DNA of 64,000 bases from Deltaproteobacteria bacterium (GTDB lineage Bacteria > Myxococcota_A > Polyangia > Nannocystales > Nannocystaceae). Under the pieces are notes generated by a model. The model did no database searches, was not told where the DNA came from, and saw only the letters and a program-made list of their open reading frames with translations. This document shows positions 36,572 through 47,600 of the stretch, one piece after another. Where the stretch lies: contig JADJEE010000001.1 in assembly GCA_016709225.1 (NCBI GenBank), positions 1,364,001-1,428,000 on the forward strand. The letters run 5' to 3'. The position numbers were made by a program, and so were the translations under genes. Each line of letters begins with the position of its first letter. The stretch's first letter is position 1.

Positions 36572-39409
36572 TCACGGCGCGAGGTCGAGGCAGCAGCGCA
36601 ATCCCACCGTGGGCGCGCGCGTGTCCGCCGACGGCCGCAGCCGCGCGTCGCACGACGGCGAGCGGGTCGCCGAGTCACCGCCCAACGCGAGCCCGTCCTC
36701 GACCCACTCGGCGACGTTGCCCTCGAGATCGTAGTGCTCGCCGGGGGTCACGCATCGATCGCGCGCACCGCTGCGGCTCAGGTCCTGCACCGCGCCCGAC
36801 GAGGATGCGCCGTTGCAGCGATCGAGCTCGCCGCGCTGACCGTACGGATGACGCCAGTTGTGCGGGCCGCGGCACGCGGTGCGCCACTCCTCCATCGTGC
36901 ACAGCCGCGCGCCGCGATCGCGGCAGGCGGCGCGCGCCTCGGCGAGATTGATCTGCGTGCGCGGGATCTGGCGCAGACCGGGGAACTCGCCCTGGTCCAT
37001 GCACACGCCCGGCTTGGCGTCGGCCTCGATCGCGCGCATCTCCTCGGGGCACGTCCGGGGCGGCGCCGCAACCGGCTCGCTCGGTGCGCGCCGGGTCGGC
37101 TCGACGACGGCCGAGGCCGCGGTCTCACCGATCGGCGCGTCGTCACCGGTGAGCAGCTGCGAGAGTCCGCCGCGGTGGCGCGCCAGCGACAGCGTGGTGC
37201 CGAGCGCCAGCACCAGCGCGGCGGCGCAGATGGTCCACGCGACCGTGGTGCCGGAGCGCGGACGCGCCGGCAGGGCCAGCGCAGAGGCCGAGATCGCCGG
37301 GTGCGAACGCGACGGGGGACGATCGATCGTGGCCTTCGCTGCCGGCCGCCCGGCCCGCTCGCCGGCTGGCGCCGCGACCTCGTCGGAGCTGCGGCGCGAC
37401 GGCTCGGCGCTGCCGCCCGCGGCCCGCGGCCGATCGAGCTCGAGCCCGCTGGGCGTGGGCGCCTGCGGGCGCTCCCCCGCGCGGCGGCGGCCGCTGTCGC
37501 TGGCGCGATCAGCCTCGGGATCGGGCGTGCGTCGACGCGGGTCGACGTCGCGATCCAGCGCGAGCTTGCCGCTGTCCGCCGCCGCCACGCGCTCGGGCCC
37601 GCGGGCTCGCGCACCGCTGTCGCCGGCGCGCTCGGGCTCGGGCGTGCCGCGCTCGGGTCCACGCAGACGTCCGCTGTCGGCGGTGCGCACCGGCTCGGGC
37701 GTGCCCGCCCGCGCCGCCGCGGCGTCGAGCGACGACGATCCGCTGCGCGCGGCGAACAGCTCGTCGTCGTCGTCGTCGTCGTCGTCGCGACTGCCGAGCC
37801 CGACGGTCGGCGTGGGCTCGCCCCACTCGCTGGGTGGTGGCGCCGCGCGCAGGCGTGCACTGCCGAGCCCGTCGATCGGCGTGGGCTCGCCCCACGCAGG
37901 GTCGGGCGCGGCCTCGGTGCGGGCGCGGGGCGGCCAGCTGACGTCGCCCTCCAGCGGCTCGAGGGCGATGGGATCCGATTCCGACGGCAGGTCCGTGCGC
38001 GAGACCTGTCGCGGACCGCCCTCGGCGTCGAGGTCGAACACCGGCGCATCGTCGTGCCAGTCGTCCTCCTCGCCGCCACCGAGCGGCAGGTCGCGGGCAT
38101 CGCTCGCGGCGCGCGGCGGCACGGTCGGCTCCGCGAGTGGCTCGTCGGGGATCTCGAAGCTCCCCGCGGCGGCGAACTCGTCGCGCGGCAGCCGAGTCTG
38201 CGGCCCGGTTCGCACGCGCGTGCGCACCAGTGCGACGCGGGCAATCTCGGCCGGACGTCGCAGCGTCGGCACCACCGTCAGGGTCGCGGGATCGACGGTC
38301 GGCGTCGCCGCGATCGCACCGGGCTCCTCGGTCGCGCGTGCAGCGGCCTCGGCACCGCCGGCGAGGTACTGCTCGGCGAGCTCGCGCCAGACCTCGGGCG
38401 CCGCCGTGGTGGTGGGCTCGTCGTCGCCGAGGTCCTCGTCGGGCCCGAGCACCAGCATCTCGATCACCGCTTCGGGCGGTGCAGCCTGGCTCGGCACCGC
38501 GGGTGCGACGTCGGGCTCGTTGAGGTCGGCGAACGAGAACTCGTCGGGCTCCGCCGAAGGTTGCACGCGCTCGCCGGGCAATCCGAAGCGGCCGCTGCGA
38601 CTCGCGCCCGCCGGCGATGGGGCGCGATCGTCGAGCAGCCCGAGCCCACGCAGGCGCTCGCACAGCTCGAGTCCGTCACGTGGGCGCAGCTCTGGGATGG
38701 ACTCGAGGCACGCGCGCAGCAGGTTCGCCAGCGGGTCGTCGTCGTCGCCGTCCTGCACCGCGGCGACCGCCTCGGCACCGATCTCGCCGGTCCACAGGCA
38801 CGCGACCGCGGCGGCCCAGCCGTACACGTCGCTCGCCGCCGACACGACCCCTTCGACGCGGACCTCGGGCGCGAGGGCGTCGCCGCCGAGCGGCCGTACG
38901 CGCGGGGCCAAGCGCGCGTCGGCAAACAGGCCCGCGATGCCGTACTCCCACGTCTGCCACGTGTCGTCGATCATCACGACCGTGGTCGGCGTGACGAGGC
39001 CGTGCACGAAGCCGCGGTGATGGAGATCGGCGAGCGTCAGCGCCAACGACCGTGCGAGGTCGCGGGCCTCGTCGAGGTCGGGGCCGGCCTCGGCCCGCTG
39101 CGCGAGCGTGTGCGACGACGCCGGCGCGCGGTAGCCGACCACGCAGAAGTCCGCCTCGCGATCGACCAACACCAGCGGCACCGCACCGCGGATCGACGCG
39201 GTCGCGAGCTCGCCGACACCGGCCATGAAGCGCGAGACGTCGACGCTGCGCGGCAGCAACGTGCGCTCGACCGTGACCAGCCACAAACGTGGCTCGGTGG
39301 GGCTGCGCGCGACGTGGACCGGGCCCAGCGCCATCGCACCGAAGTGCATCGGCGCCAACGCTTCGATCACGACGTTGCCGCAGATGGTGTCGCCTCGACT
39401 CGGCCCCAT
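36572..39409 (-). CDS. pseudokinase - transmembrane - FGE/SUMF-like fusion protein
   Basis: A 945-residue protein. Residues about 10-250 follow the fold of a Ser/Thr kinase, but the catalytic loop reads FVHGLVTPTTVV (HRD lost) and the metal motif reads WEYG (DFG lost), so it should be inactive. Residues 250-715 are low complexity, with a poly-Asp run of eight, two WGEPTP...GLGS repeats and several DSG-centred repeats. One helix (TVAWTICAAALVLALGTTLS, near 720) leads to a C-terminal domain (about 785-945) of the formylglycine-enzyme/SUMF class: ARAACRDRGARLCTMEEWRT, PYGQ, LEGNVAEWVEDG, GLRCCLD. The layout suggests inside-to-outside signalling or substrate modification at the membrane. Confidence 0.78.
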   Translation of the reverse strand: MGPSRGDTICGNVVIEALAPMHFGAMALGPVHVARSPTEPRLWLVTVERTLLPRSVDVSRFMAGVGELATASIRGAVPLVLVDREADFCVVGYRAPASSHTLAQRAEAGPDLDEARDLARSLALTLADLHHRGFVHGLVTPTTVVMIDDTWQTWEYGIAGLFADARLAPRVRPLGGDALAPEVRVEGVVSAASDVYGWAAAVACLWTGEIGAEAVAAVQDGDDDDPLANLLRACLESIPELRPRDGLELCERLRGLGLLDDRAPSPAGASRSGRFGLPGERVQPSAEPDEFSFADLNEPDVAPAVPSQAAPPEAVIEMLVLGPDEDLGDDEPTTTAAPEVWRELAEQYLAGGAEAAARATEEPGAIAATPTVDPATLTVVPTLRRPAEIARVALVRTRVRTGPQTRLPRDEFAAAGSFEIPDEPLAEPTVPPRAASDARDLPLGGGEEDDWHDDAPVFDLDAEGGPRQVSRTDLPSESDPIALEPLEGDVSWPPRARTEAAPDPAWGEPTPIDGLGSARLRAAPPPSEWGEPTPTVGLGSRDDDDDDDDELFAARSGSSSLDAAAARAGTPEPVRTADSGRLRGPERGTPEPERAGDSGARARGPERVAAADSGKLALDRDVDPRRRTPDPEADRASDSGRRRAGERPQAPTPSGLELDRPRAAGGSAEPSRRSSDEVAAPAGERAGRPAAKATIDRPPSRSHPAISASALALPARPRSGTTVAWTICAAALVLALGTTLSLARHRGGLSQLLTGDDAPIGETAASAVVEPTRRAPSEPVAAPPRTCPEEMRAIEADAKPGVCMDQGEFPGLRQIPRTQINLAEARAACRDRGARLCTMEEWRTACRGPHNWRHPYGQRGELDRCNGASSSGAVQDLSRSGARDRCVTPGEHYDLEGNVAEWVEDGLALGGDSATRSPSCDARLRPSADTRAPTVGLRCCLDLAP

Positions 39410-39580
39410 GTCCCCAGACGCTGCGTGTCAGGGTCGACGGTGTACCCGGCCCACGACCATTCGCGGACGGTGGGACCTCGTGAAGAGGGTCGACCCCACG
39501 TCAGAGACTATCAGGCTTCTGCGTCGCGAAAACTACCGGGATTTCACGCAGCGCGGCCCGGTCACCGGTCGCAGCCCGGA

Positions 39581-40024
39581 TCACACCCCGGTGCTGCCGA
39601 AGCCGCCCTCGCCGCGGTCCGAGGGCGTCAGCACATCGACGGTCTCGAAGGCGACCGCACACACCGGTGCGATCACGAGCTGCGCGATGCGATCACCGTC
39701 GCGCACGGTCACGGCCTCGTGCCCGAGGTTGACCAACAGCACCTGCAGCTCGCCACGGAAATCGGCGTCGATGGTGCCGGGGGCGTTCAGCACGGTGACG
39801 CCGGATTTCGCGGCCCAGCCCGAACGCGGACGCACCTGGCCCTCGTAGCCGGCCGGGATCGCGAGACGCAGCCCGGTCGGCACCCGTGCGCGAGCGCCCG
39901 GGACGAGCTCGATCTCTTGGCCACCGAGGCACGCCGCGAGGTCGTAACCCGCGGCGAGCTCGGTCATGCGCGCGGGCATCCACGCGCCCGCGTGCAGCAG
40001 CTCGATCTCGACCCGCAGCGTCAT
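39581..40024 (-). CDS. dut: dUTP diphosphatase
   Basis: A 147-residue trimeric dUTPase with the five motifs: AGYDLAA, RPRSGWAAKSG, LNAPGTIDADFRGEL, RIAQLVI and RGEGGFGSTG. It hydrolyses dUTP to dUMP, keeping uracil out of DNA and feeding dTMP synthesis. It lies 21 bp downstream of pnp, a common pairing in proteobacteria. Confidence 0.95.
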   Translation of the reverse strand: MTLRVEIELLHAGAWMPARMTELAAGYDLAACLGGQEIELVPGARARVPTGLRLAIPAGYEGQVRPRSGWAAKSGVTVLNAPGTIDADFRGELQVLLVNLGHEAVTVRDGDRIAQLVIAPVCAVAFETVDVLTPSDRGEGGFGSTGV

Positions 40025-40045
40025 CGATCGTCCGCCGGCCGCGGC

Positions 40046-42151
<2,106 letters not shown>

Positions 42152-42400
42152 GGGGGAATCTCCTTCGGGAATGGGTGGGGTGCGGACGCGCGCTCGCATC
42201 CGCGGGGCGGTGCCTACGATCACGCCGACGTGCGCACGACGACGCGGTGCGCACGACGACACGCGGGCGAAACGGCGGACTTTCCTCGACCCGCGGAACG
42301 CGGGCGCGCGCAGGCAGGCCGCCAGGAGGGCCACGCCCGTCGCATGCGTCGCTTCAGGCGGCCAGCACGGCCGCCACGACACCACGACGCGCGCGGCGGT
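42152..42400 (-). other. rpsO-pnp spacer with hairpin and direct repeats
   Basis: A 249-bp non-coding spacer. A perfect 7-bp stem with 5-base loop (GGCGGCC/GGCCGCC, 42357-42375) lies 25 bases after the rpsO stop and could end or process the transcript; in E. coli an RNase III hairpin in this spacer mediates PNPase autoregulation. Two 14-bp direct repeats (GTGCGCACGACGAC at 42230-42243 and 42247-42260) lie closer to pnp. Confidence 0.6.
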
Positions 42401-42667
42401 TCACTTGCGGATGTTGAGCGCCGTGATGACGGTGCGGTAGCGCTCGACGTCCTGCGCGCGCAGGTAGTCGAGCAGTCGGCGACGCTGGCCGACCAGCTTC
42501 AGGAGGCCGCGACGCGAGTGGAAGTCCTTGCGGTGCGTGCGGAAGTGGTCCGTGAGGTACGTGATGCGCTGGCTGAGCAGCGCGATCTGGACCTCCGGGG
42601 AGCCGGTGTCGTCGGGAGCGCGGCGGAACTTGCCGATGGTCTCGGCCTTGCGGTCGTTCGAAAGCAT
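42401..42667 (-). CDS. rpsO: 30S ribosomal protein S15
   Basis: An 88-residue protein with the full S15 pattern: KAETIGKFRRAPDDTGSPEV, QIALLSQRITYLTDHFRTHR, KDFHSRRGLLKLVGQRRRLL and DYLRAQDVERYRTVI. It binds 16S rRNA helices 20-22 in the early platform. The usual order truB-rpsO-pnp is kept. It has its own promoter at 42742-42770. Confidence 0.97.
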   Translation of the reverse strand: MLSNDRKAETIGKFRRAPDDTGSPEVQIALLSQRITYLTDHFRTHRKDFHSRRGLLKLVGQRRRLLDYLRAQDVERYRTVITALNIRK

Positions 42668-42741
42668 GTCGTCGTTCAGCTCTTCTGGGCGCCGGCCCCC
42701 TGGCCAGCGGCATTGCGTGGGTGCTTTTTGACTTGGCGCGG

Positions 42742-42770
42742 AGAATCCTCGCCGGATCCGGGTTTGTCAA
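42742..42770 (-). promoter_or_regulatory. promoter for rpsO-pnp
   Basis: A consensus -35 TTGACA (42770-42765) and GATTCT (42747-42742) are 17 bp apart, giving a leader of about 68 bases before the rpsO ATG. The -35 contains the truB stop codon, so rpsO-pnp can be transcribed separately from the superoperon. Confidence 0.5.
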
Positions 42771-43846
42771 GCCGGCGCGGGGCCCTCGGGCGGGCGTGCC
42801 GGCGGGGGCTCGCGCACGGTCGCGCAGCCCGGATCGAGCACCCGCTGGGGGTGCACGACGGGCGCGTCGCCGGCGTCTGCGGCGGGGCGCAGCGTCGCAA
42901 GCACGAGCGCCTGGGCGGCCCCCACGGCGGAATCGAGCCGAGCCCCGACGGCCCCCCATGGCGGCGGCGGGCCGCCGGGGTCGAGGGTCGCCCAGGGCAT
43001 CGGCTGGCCGCGGCACAGCCGTGCGAACGCGTCGGGATCCCGCGCGCGCACGATCGGATCCCGGCGCGCGAGCGCGACGTCGGCGGGCATCAACGCGGCC
43101 GCGAGGATCGCCCCGGTGCGATCGCGATCGCCATCGCCCAGGGTCACGCGCCAGCGCGGCTTACCATCGGGGCGCGGTGGGCCGGCGATCGCGACGAGGC
43201 CCCCGACCGCCCCGGGCTCGTCGACCGCGAAGTCGCCAGCCGCGACCCGACGCAGCGATCGCAGGTGCGCCGGCACGCCGATGGCCTTGCCCCACTGCTC
43301 GGCCAGCGTGCGTACGTAGGTGCCCTTGCCGACCGCGACGTCGATGTCGATCGCGCCCGCGTCGGCATCGATCGCGCCGACCTGCAGCGCATCGATCCGC
43401 ATCGCGCGGGCGGGCAGCTCGAAGTCCTCACCGGCGCGCACGCGGGCGTGGGCCCGCACGCCGTGCTCGCGGATCGCCGAGACGTTGGGCGGTGCCCACG
43501 CGAACGCGCCGACCAGCGTGGGTGCGACCGCGACCGCGCGCGGCAGCACGTCGGCGTCGAGCTCGACCGACGCGATCGTTTCGCCCTCGGCGTCGCCGGT
43601 GGTGGTGCTGCGCCCGAACGCGACGCTCGCGAGGTAGCGCTTGTCGTCGTCGACCAGGCGCGCCGCCAGCTTGGTGGCCTCGCCGACGCAGATCACCAGC
43701 ACGCCGGTCGCCGGGGGATCGAGCGTGCCGCAGTGACCCACGCTGCGCTGCCGCAGCGCCCAGCGCACCCACGCGACCACGTCGTGGGAGCTGGGCCCGG
43801 CGGGCTTGTCGACCACGAGCACGCCGTGGTGGGCCTCGATCGCCAC
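42767..43846 (-). CDS. truB: tRNA pseudouridine(55) synthase
   Basis: A 359-residue enzyme making the T-loop pseudouridine in tRNA. Near the N-terminus GVLVVDKPAGPSSHDVV and SVGHCGTLDPPATGVLV carry the catalytic Asp. Also KRYLASVAFGRSTTTGDAEG and GKGTYVRTLAEQWG are typical. The C-terminus has a Pro-rich extension. GTG 43846 gives the standard N-terminus; an ATG at 43942 would add 32 Arg-rich residues and abut the divergent gene. Confidence 0.93.
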   Translation of the reverse strand: MAIEAHHGVLVVDKPAGPSSHDVVAWVRWALRQRSVGHCGTLDPPATGVLVICVGEATKLAARLVDDDKRYLASVAFGRSTTTGDAEGETIASVELDADVLPRAVAVAPTLVGAFAWAPPNVSAIREHGVRAHARVRAGEDFELPARAMRIDALQVGAIDADAGAIDIDVAVGKGTYVRTLAEQWGKAIGVPAHLRSLRRVAAGDFAVDEPGAVGGLVAIAGPPRPDGKPRWRVTLGDGDRDRTGAILAAALMPADVALARRDPIVRARDPDAFARLCRGQPMPWATLDPGGPPPPWGAVGARLDSAVGAAQALVLATLRPAADAGDAPVVHPQRVLDPGCATVREPPPARPPEGPAPA

Positions 43847-43955
43847 GGCGCGACGAGTACCACGGGTGCGCCCGAGCACGGGCGGGGCAGTGGCGCGACG
43901 GTGGGATCGCGGGCTCGGTAACCGCGACGCACGGGCCCGCATACAGCCGCCCGCC

Positions 43956-44648
43956 ATGACGACCCCGCTGCGCCCTGCCCTGGTCCTGTTCCTCGCGTTC
44001 GCCGGCGCCTGCGACGACGCGGCCGATCCCGTCGACACCGCGGCCGACACCGCCGCCGACGGCGACAGCTCGGGCGCGTCGCAGGGCAGCGACGACGGCA
44101 ACGGCGACGGCGCATCCGGTGGCCCCGCGACCAGCGGCGCGACGACGACCGCGGGCACCACCGCGAGCGCCGACGATGGTGGCAACGGCGACGACGGTGC
44201 CAGTGCCGACGGTAGCAACGGGACCGACGGTGGCAACACGACCGGCGACGCCGACGAGCCACCGCCGCAGGGCGACGCCGCGCTGCGCCCGTGGCTCGAG
44301 GACGGCAGCTACCTCGGCTGGGCCGCCGAGTCCGGCGTGCACACCTCCGCCGGCCCCCACGGCATGGGCGTGCGCACCTTCGTCAACGACGTGCTCTTCG
44401 CATCGCTGTCGGCGGGCAACGCCGAGCATCCGGTCGGCGCTGCGATCGTGAAGGAGCTCTACGACGGCGACGCCGTGGGCGGCTGGGCCGTGATGCGCAA
44501 GCTCGCGACCGGCCAGGGCGGCGACGGCTGGTACTGGTACGAGGTCGTCGGCGACGCGATCTATGCCGACGACACCGGCGTCGCGCTGTGCACCGGCTGC
44601 CACGGCATGGGCACGGACTACGTGCGCACGCCGTTCCCGCTGCAGTGA
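43956..44648 (+). CDS. lipoprotein with C-terminal cytochrome-P460/c-like heme domain
   Basis: A 230-residue lipoprotein. The signal peptide LRPALVLFLAFAGAC is followed by an extremely low-complexity Asp/Gly/Ser/Thr/Ala linker (about 20-105). A compact domain follows (about 110-230: GPHGMGVRTFVNDVLFASLS, VKELYDGDAVGGWAVMRKL, GWYWYEVVGD) ending with a heme c motif CTGCHGMGTDYV. The order 'WAVM...WYWYE...CTGCH' is that of cytochrome P460-like proteins. It is the only plus-strand gene in the 24-60 kb region. An electron-transfer or redox-sensing role at the cell surface is likely. Confidence 0.72.
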   Translation: MTTPLRPALVLFLAFAGACDDAADPVDTAADTAADGDSSGASQGSDDGNGDGASGGPATSGATTTAGTTASADDGGNGDDGASADGSNGTDGGNTTGDADEPPPQGDAALRPWLEDGSYLGWAAESGVHTSAGPHGMGVRTFVNDVLFASLSAGNAEHPVGAAIVKELYDGDAVGGWAVMRKLATGQGGDGWYWYEVVGDAIYADDTGVALCTGCHGMGTDYVRTPFPLQ

Positions 44649-44661
44649 TCGATCGCGACCG

Positions 44662-47600
44662 CTAGCGTCGCGCGCGTCGCTGCAGGCGCGGACCGAGGTC
44701 GTCGAGATCCATCGGGTAGTACCACTCCACGCGCTCGCGCCCGTGGGAGCGCACCGCCGCGCCGGCGGTGGTGACCGCGGTGTCGTGGCTCGAGTGCGCC
44801 GCAGCGGTCTCCGGCAAGATGACCGGTCGCTCGCTGTCCCACGACAGCGCGCCGCCGGGCGCCACCGCGAGGCTGGCCCAGCGCACGCGATTGCGGCTCG
44901 CGCGGACCTCGGTGTCGAGCGCGGGGTCGGGCGCACCTGCGCCGTGGGCCAACGCGACGGTGAAGAGGTTCAAACGGTCGACCTCGCCGACCACGACCGG
45001 CGTGCGCTTGGTCCGGGCGTAGGCGTACGAGACCTGCCGCCGCACGCCCTCGACGTCGGTGATGGTGTCGAGGCGCTCGGGCGCCGCGAACAGCTCGGCG
45101 GTGAAGGCCGCCGGATCGCCCGGGTCGGCGTCGTGGGGCAGCAGCGTCGCCACGCGGTAGCTCAGCCGGCTGTGCAGCGCGGGGTCCTCGGGGTCGGCGT
45201 GCACGTAGAACGCGTAGAGGTACTCGACCTCGACGGTCGGTTCGCCCCACTCGCGGTAGCGGGCCGACGCCGTCGCCAGCACTGGATCTCCGTCGAACGA
45301 GGTCGCCAGCACCGGGATCGGATCGTCGCCGTCGGTCTCGCGCGGATCGGTCACCTGCACCACCCGTAGTCGATCGCTGGGGTCGCGGAAGCCGACCACG
45401 AGCCGCTCGTCGACGATGCGCAGGTCGACGGTCTCGAGGTCCCCTTGCGGCAGACCATTGCCGAGCGTCACGCCCTGCCACTGCAGCTGCAGCTCGGCCG
45501 TGAGCGCATCGGCGCCGCGCTTGGGATCGAGCACGCGCTGCAGCTGGTGCCCCAGCTTGGGCAGCTTGCCGAGCGCGTTGGTGGTCGCGTCCGGCTTGGT
45601 GAACAAAGCACCGAGTGCGATGCGATCGACCACCTCGCCCGCGCGCAGCCCGGGGTTCCACGGATCGATCGGCGAGGGGCCACGCAGGCCTGGCCACGCA
45701 TCGAGCGGCTGGCCCAGCAGATCGAACAGATCTTCGCCGAGCCACGGATCGAACCACCTCACGTCGAACGGCGGGATGCGCTCGATGACATCCACGCAGT
45801 CGCCGATCTGCAGGCCCATCGCGCCCGAGGTCACGAACGGGAACGGCAGCCCCGGCAGATCGGAGGCGATGATGTCGCAGATCGTGCGATCGGCCGAGGC
45901 GGTCCAGCTCGCGAGCGTGGGTGCGCCGACCAGCTCGCGCGGCGCGGCGGGCTCGAGCGGCATCCACACGTCGTCGCAGGTGTCGCCGCTCGCCGCCGAC
46001 AACAGCGTGCGCAGCTGCAGCTGGCCCGGCGTACCCGCGACCGCGGTGTCGTTGAAGGCGAGGAACAGGCCACCGTCGTCGCGCCCGACCGCGGCGGGAT
46101 CGTGGTGCGTGGTCACGCCGGGCACCGTGCACGGACCGACCGTGGTGGTCGGGCCGGCCGCCGTGCCGCCGTCGGGCTCGCGGCGTCGGACGTAGCGCAG
46201 TGCATCGCTGGCGTCGCGGTAGAACACGTAGGTCAGCTCAGCGCCGCCCGGCACCACCACCGACGCCGCAGCGGGGCGCGCATCGATGCGCGCGGGCACT
46301 CGCGGCGCCGTGACGCCGCCGAGCGTCGGCAGCACCTCGGTCGGCGTGGTCCACAGCATCGACGCCTCCGCCATCTGGCGCACGCGGTGTTCGATCGGCC
46401 CCGGCGCGGCGCCGGGCTCGAGTGCGGCCGCGGCCTCGATCCAGGCGTCGGCCCAGTTGGCCCACTGCGACGACGGCGGCATGCGCAAGCTGGCGTCGAA
46501 CAACAGCCGCGCGACGGTGTCGTCGCCGAAGCCGGGCCCGAGTGCGGGGGTGGTCGGCTCGCCCAGCAGCGACATGACCATGCGATTGCCGATCCCGAGG
46601 TTGGTGTGGCTCGGGACGTAGCCATCGGTGGCCGGATGCAGCAGCTCCGGTGGCGTGCCGTAGGCGTCGAAGGGCCCGGCGGCCATGTCCGCGTAGCGCA
46701 CGGCGCCCTCGCACCAGCCACCGTTCTCGTCGGTGGGTTCGCAACTGCTGCGCCACGCCCGGGGCTCGCCGGTCAGCGCGCACGGACGGTGGGTGGTCTC
46801 ACCGGGCGTGAAGGTCTGGCCGGCGATCGCAGCCATGGTGTCGGGGTCGTCGGAGATCAGGCAGTCGTCCTCGCGGCGATCGAGCCGTCGCTCGAGCAGG
46901 ATGCCGAACACGTCGACCATGTGCTCCTCGATCGCGGAACCCTCGGGGATGCCGCGCGTGAAGGCCGTGCGCGCGCCGCCCATCACCGAGTGCCACAGCT
47001 CGTGGCCGACGACCTCGGCCCGCGCGGCGCCTTCGGCAAAGGCGATGCCCTCCGTCGTGTTGACGCCGATGCTGATGCCAGGGGTCGCGCCGACGCCGAA
47101 GCGAATGCCGGCGCCGCGGTCGAACCAGAACTGCGCGTCCTGACCGGTGAGGCCGATGAGCATCTCGTCGGCCTCGCACAGCGCCGCGACGACCTCTTCG
47201 AGATCGCGGCCGAGCGCGGGGCTGTCGCCCGGCAACACCGGCGGCGGCGTGCAGCCCGACAGGCCGGTCCAGCGCAGCTCGTCGCCGATCGCGAGGCCCA
47301 TCCCGATCGCGCCGGTCGCGATCGCGATGTGGTCGTTACCGTCCAGCGCGAGGCGGGCCCGCTCGACGCTCGACAGCACCGCGCCGCTCTCGGCGTCCAC
47401 CAGGACCTCGCGATCGCCGGCCATCGCCGGCGCCTTGGCGCCGAGCTCCACGCGCCAGGCCATGCGCTCGCGCGTGGTGCCGTCGATCGGGGTCTGATCG
47501 AGCAGCACCAGCTCGGTCGTGCGGGCTTCGATGGGCGCGTTCTTCCACAGCGGGTCGCCCTGCGCCTCGAGGTCGGCGATCGCGGTGGCGATCGCGTCGG

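Noticed and set aside
42276..42287. GAGGAAAGTCCG on the minus strand, resembling the start of RNase P RNA
   Set aside because: The conserved sequence that should follow is absent and the spacer of about 250 bp is too short for the RNA.
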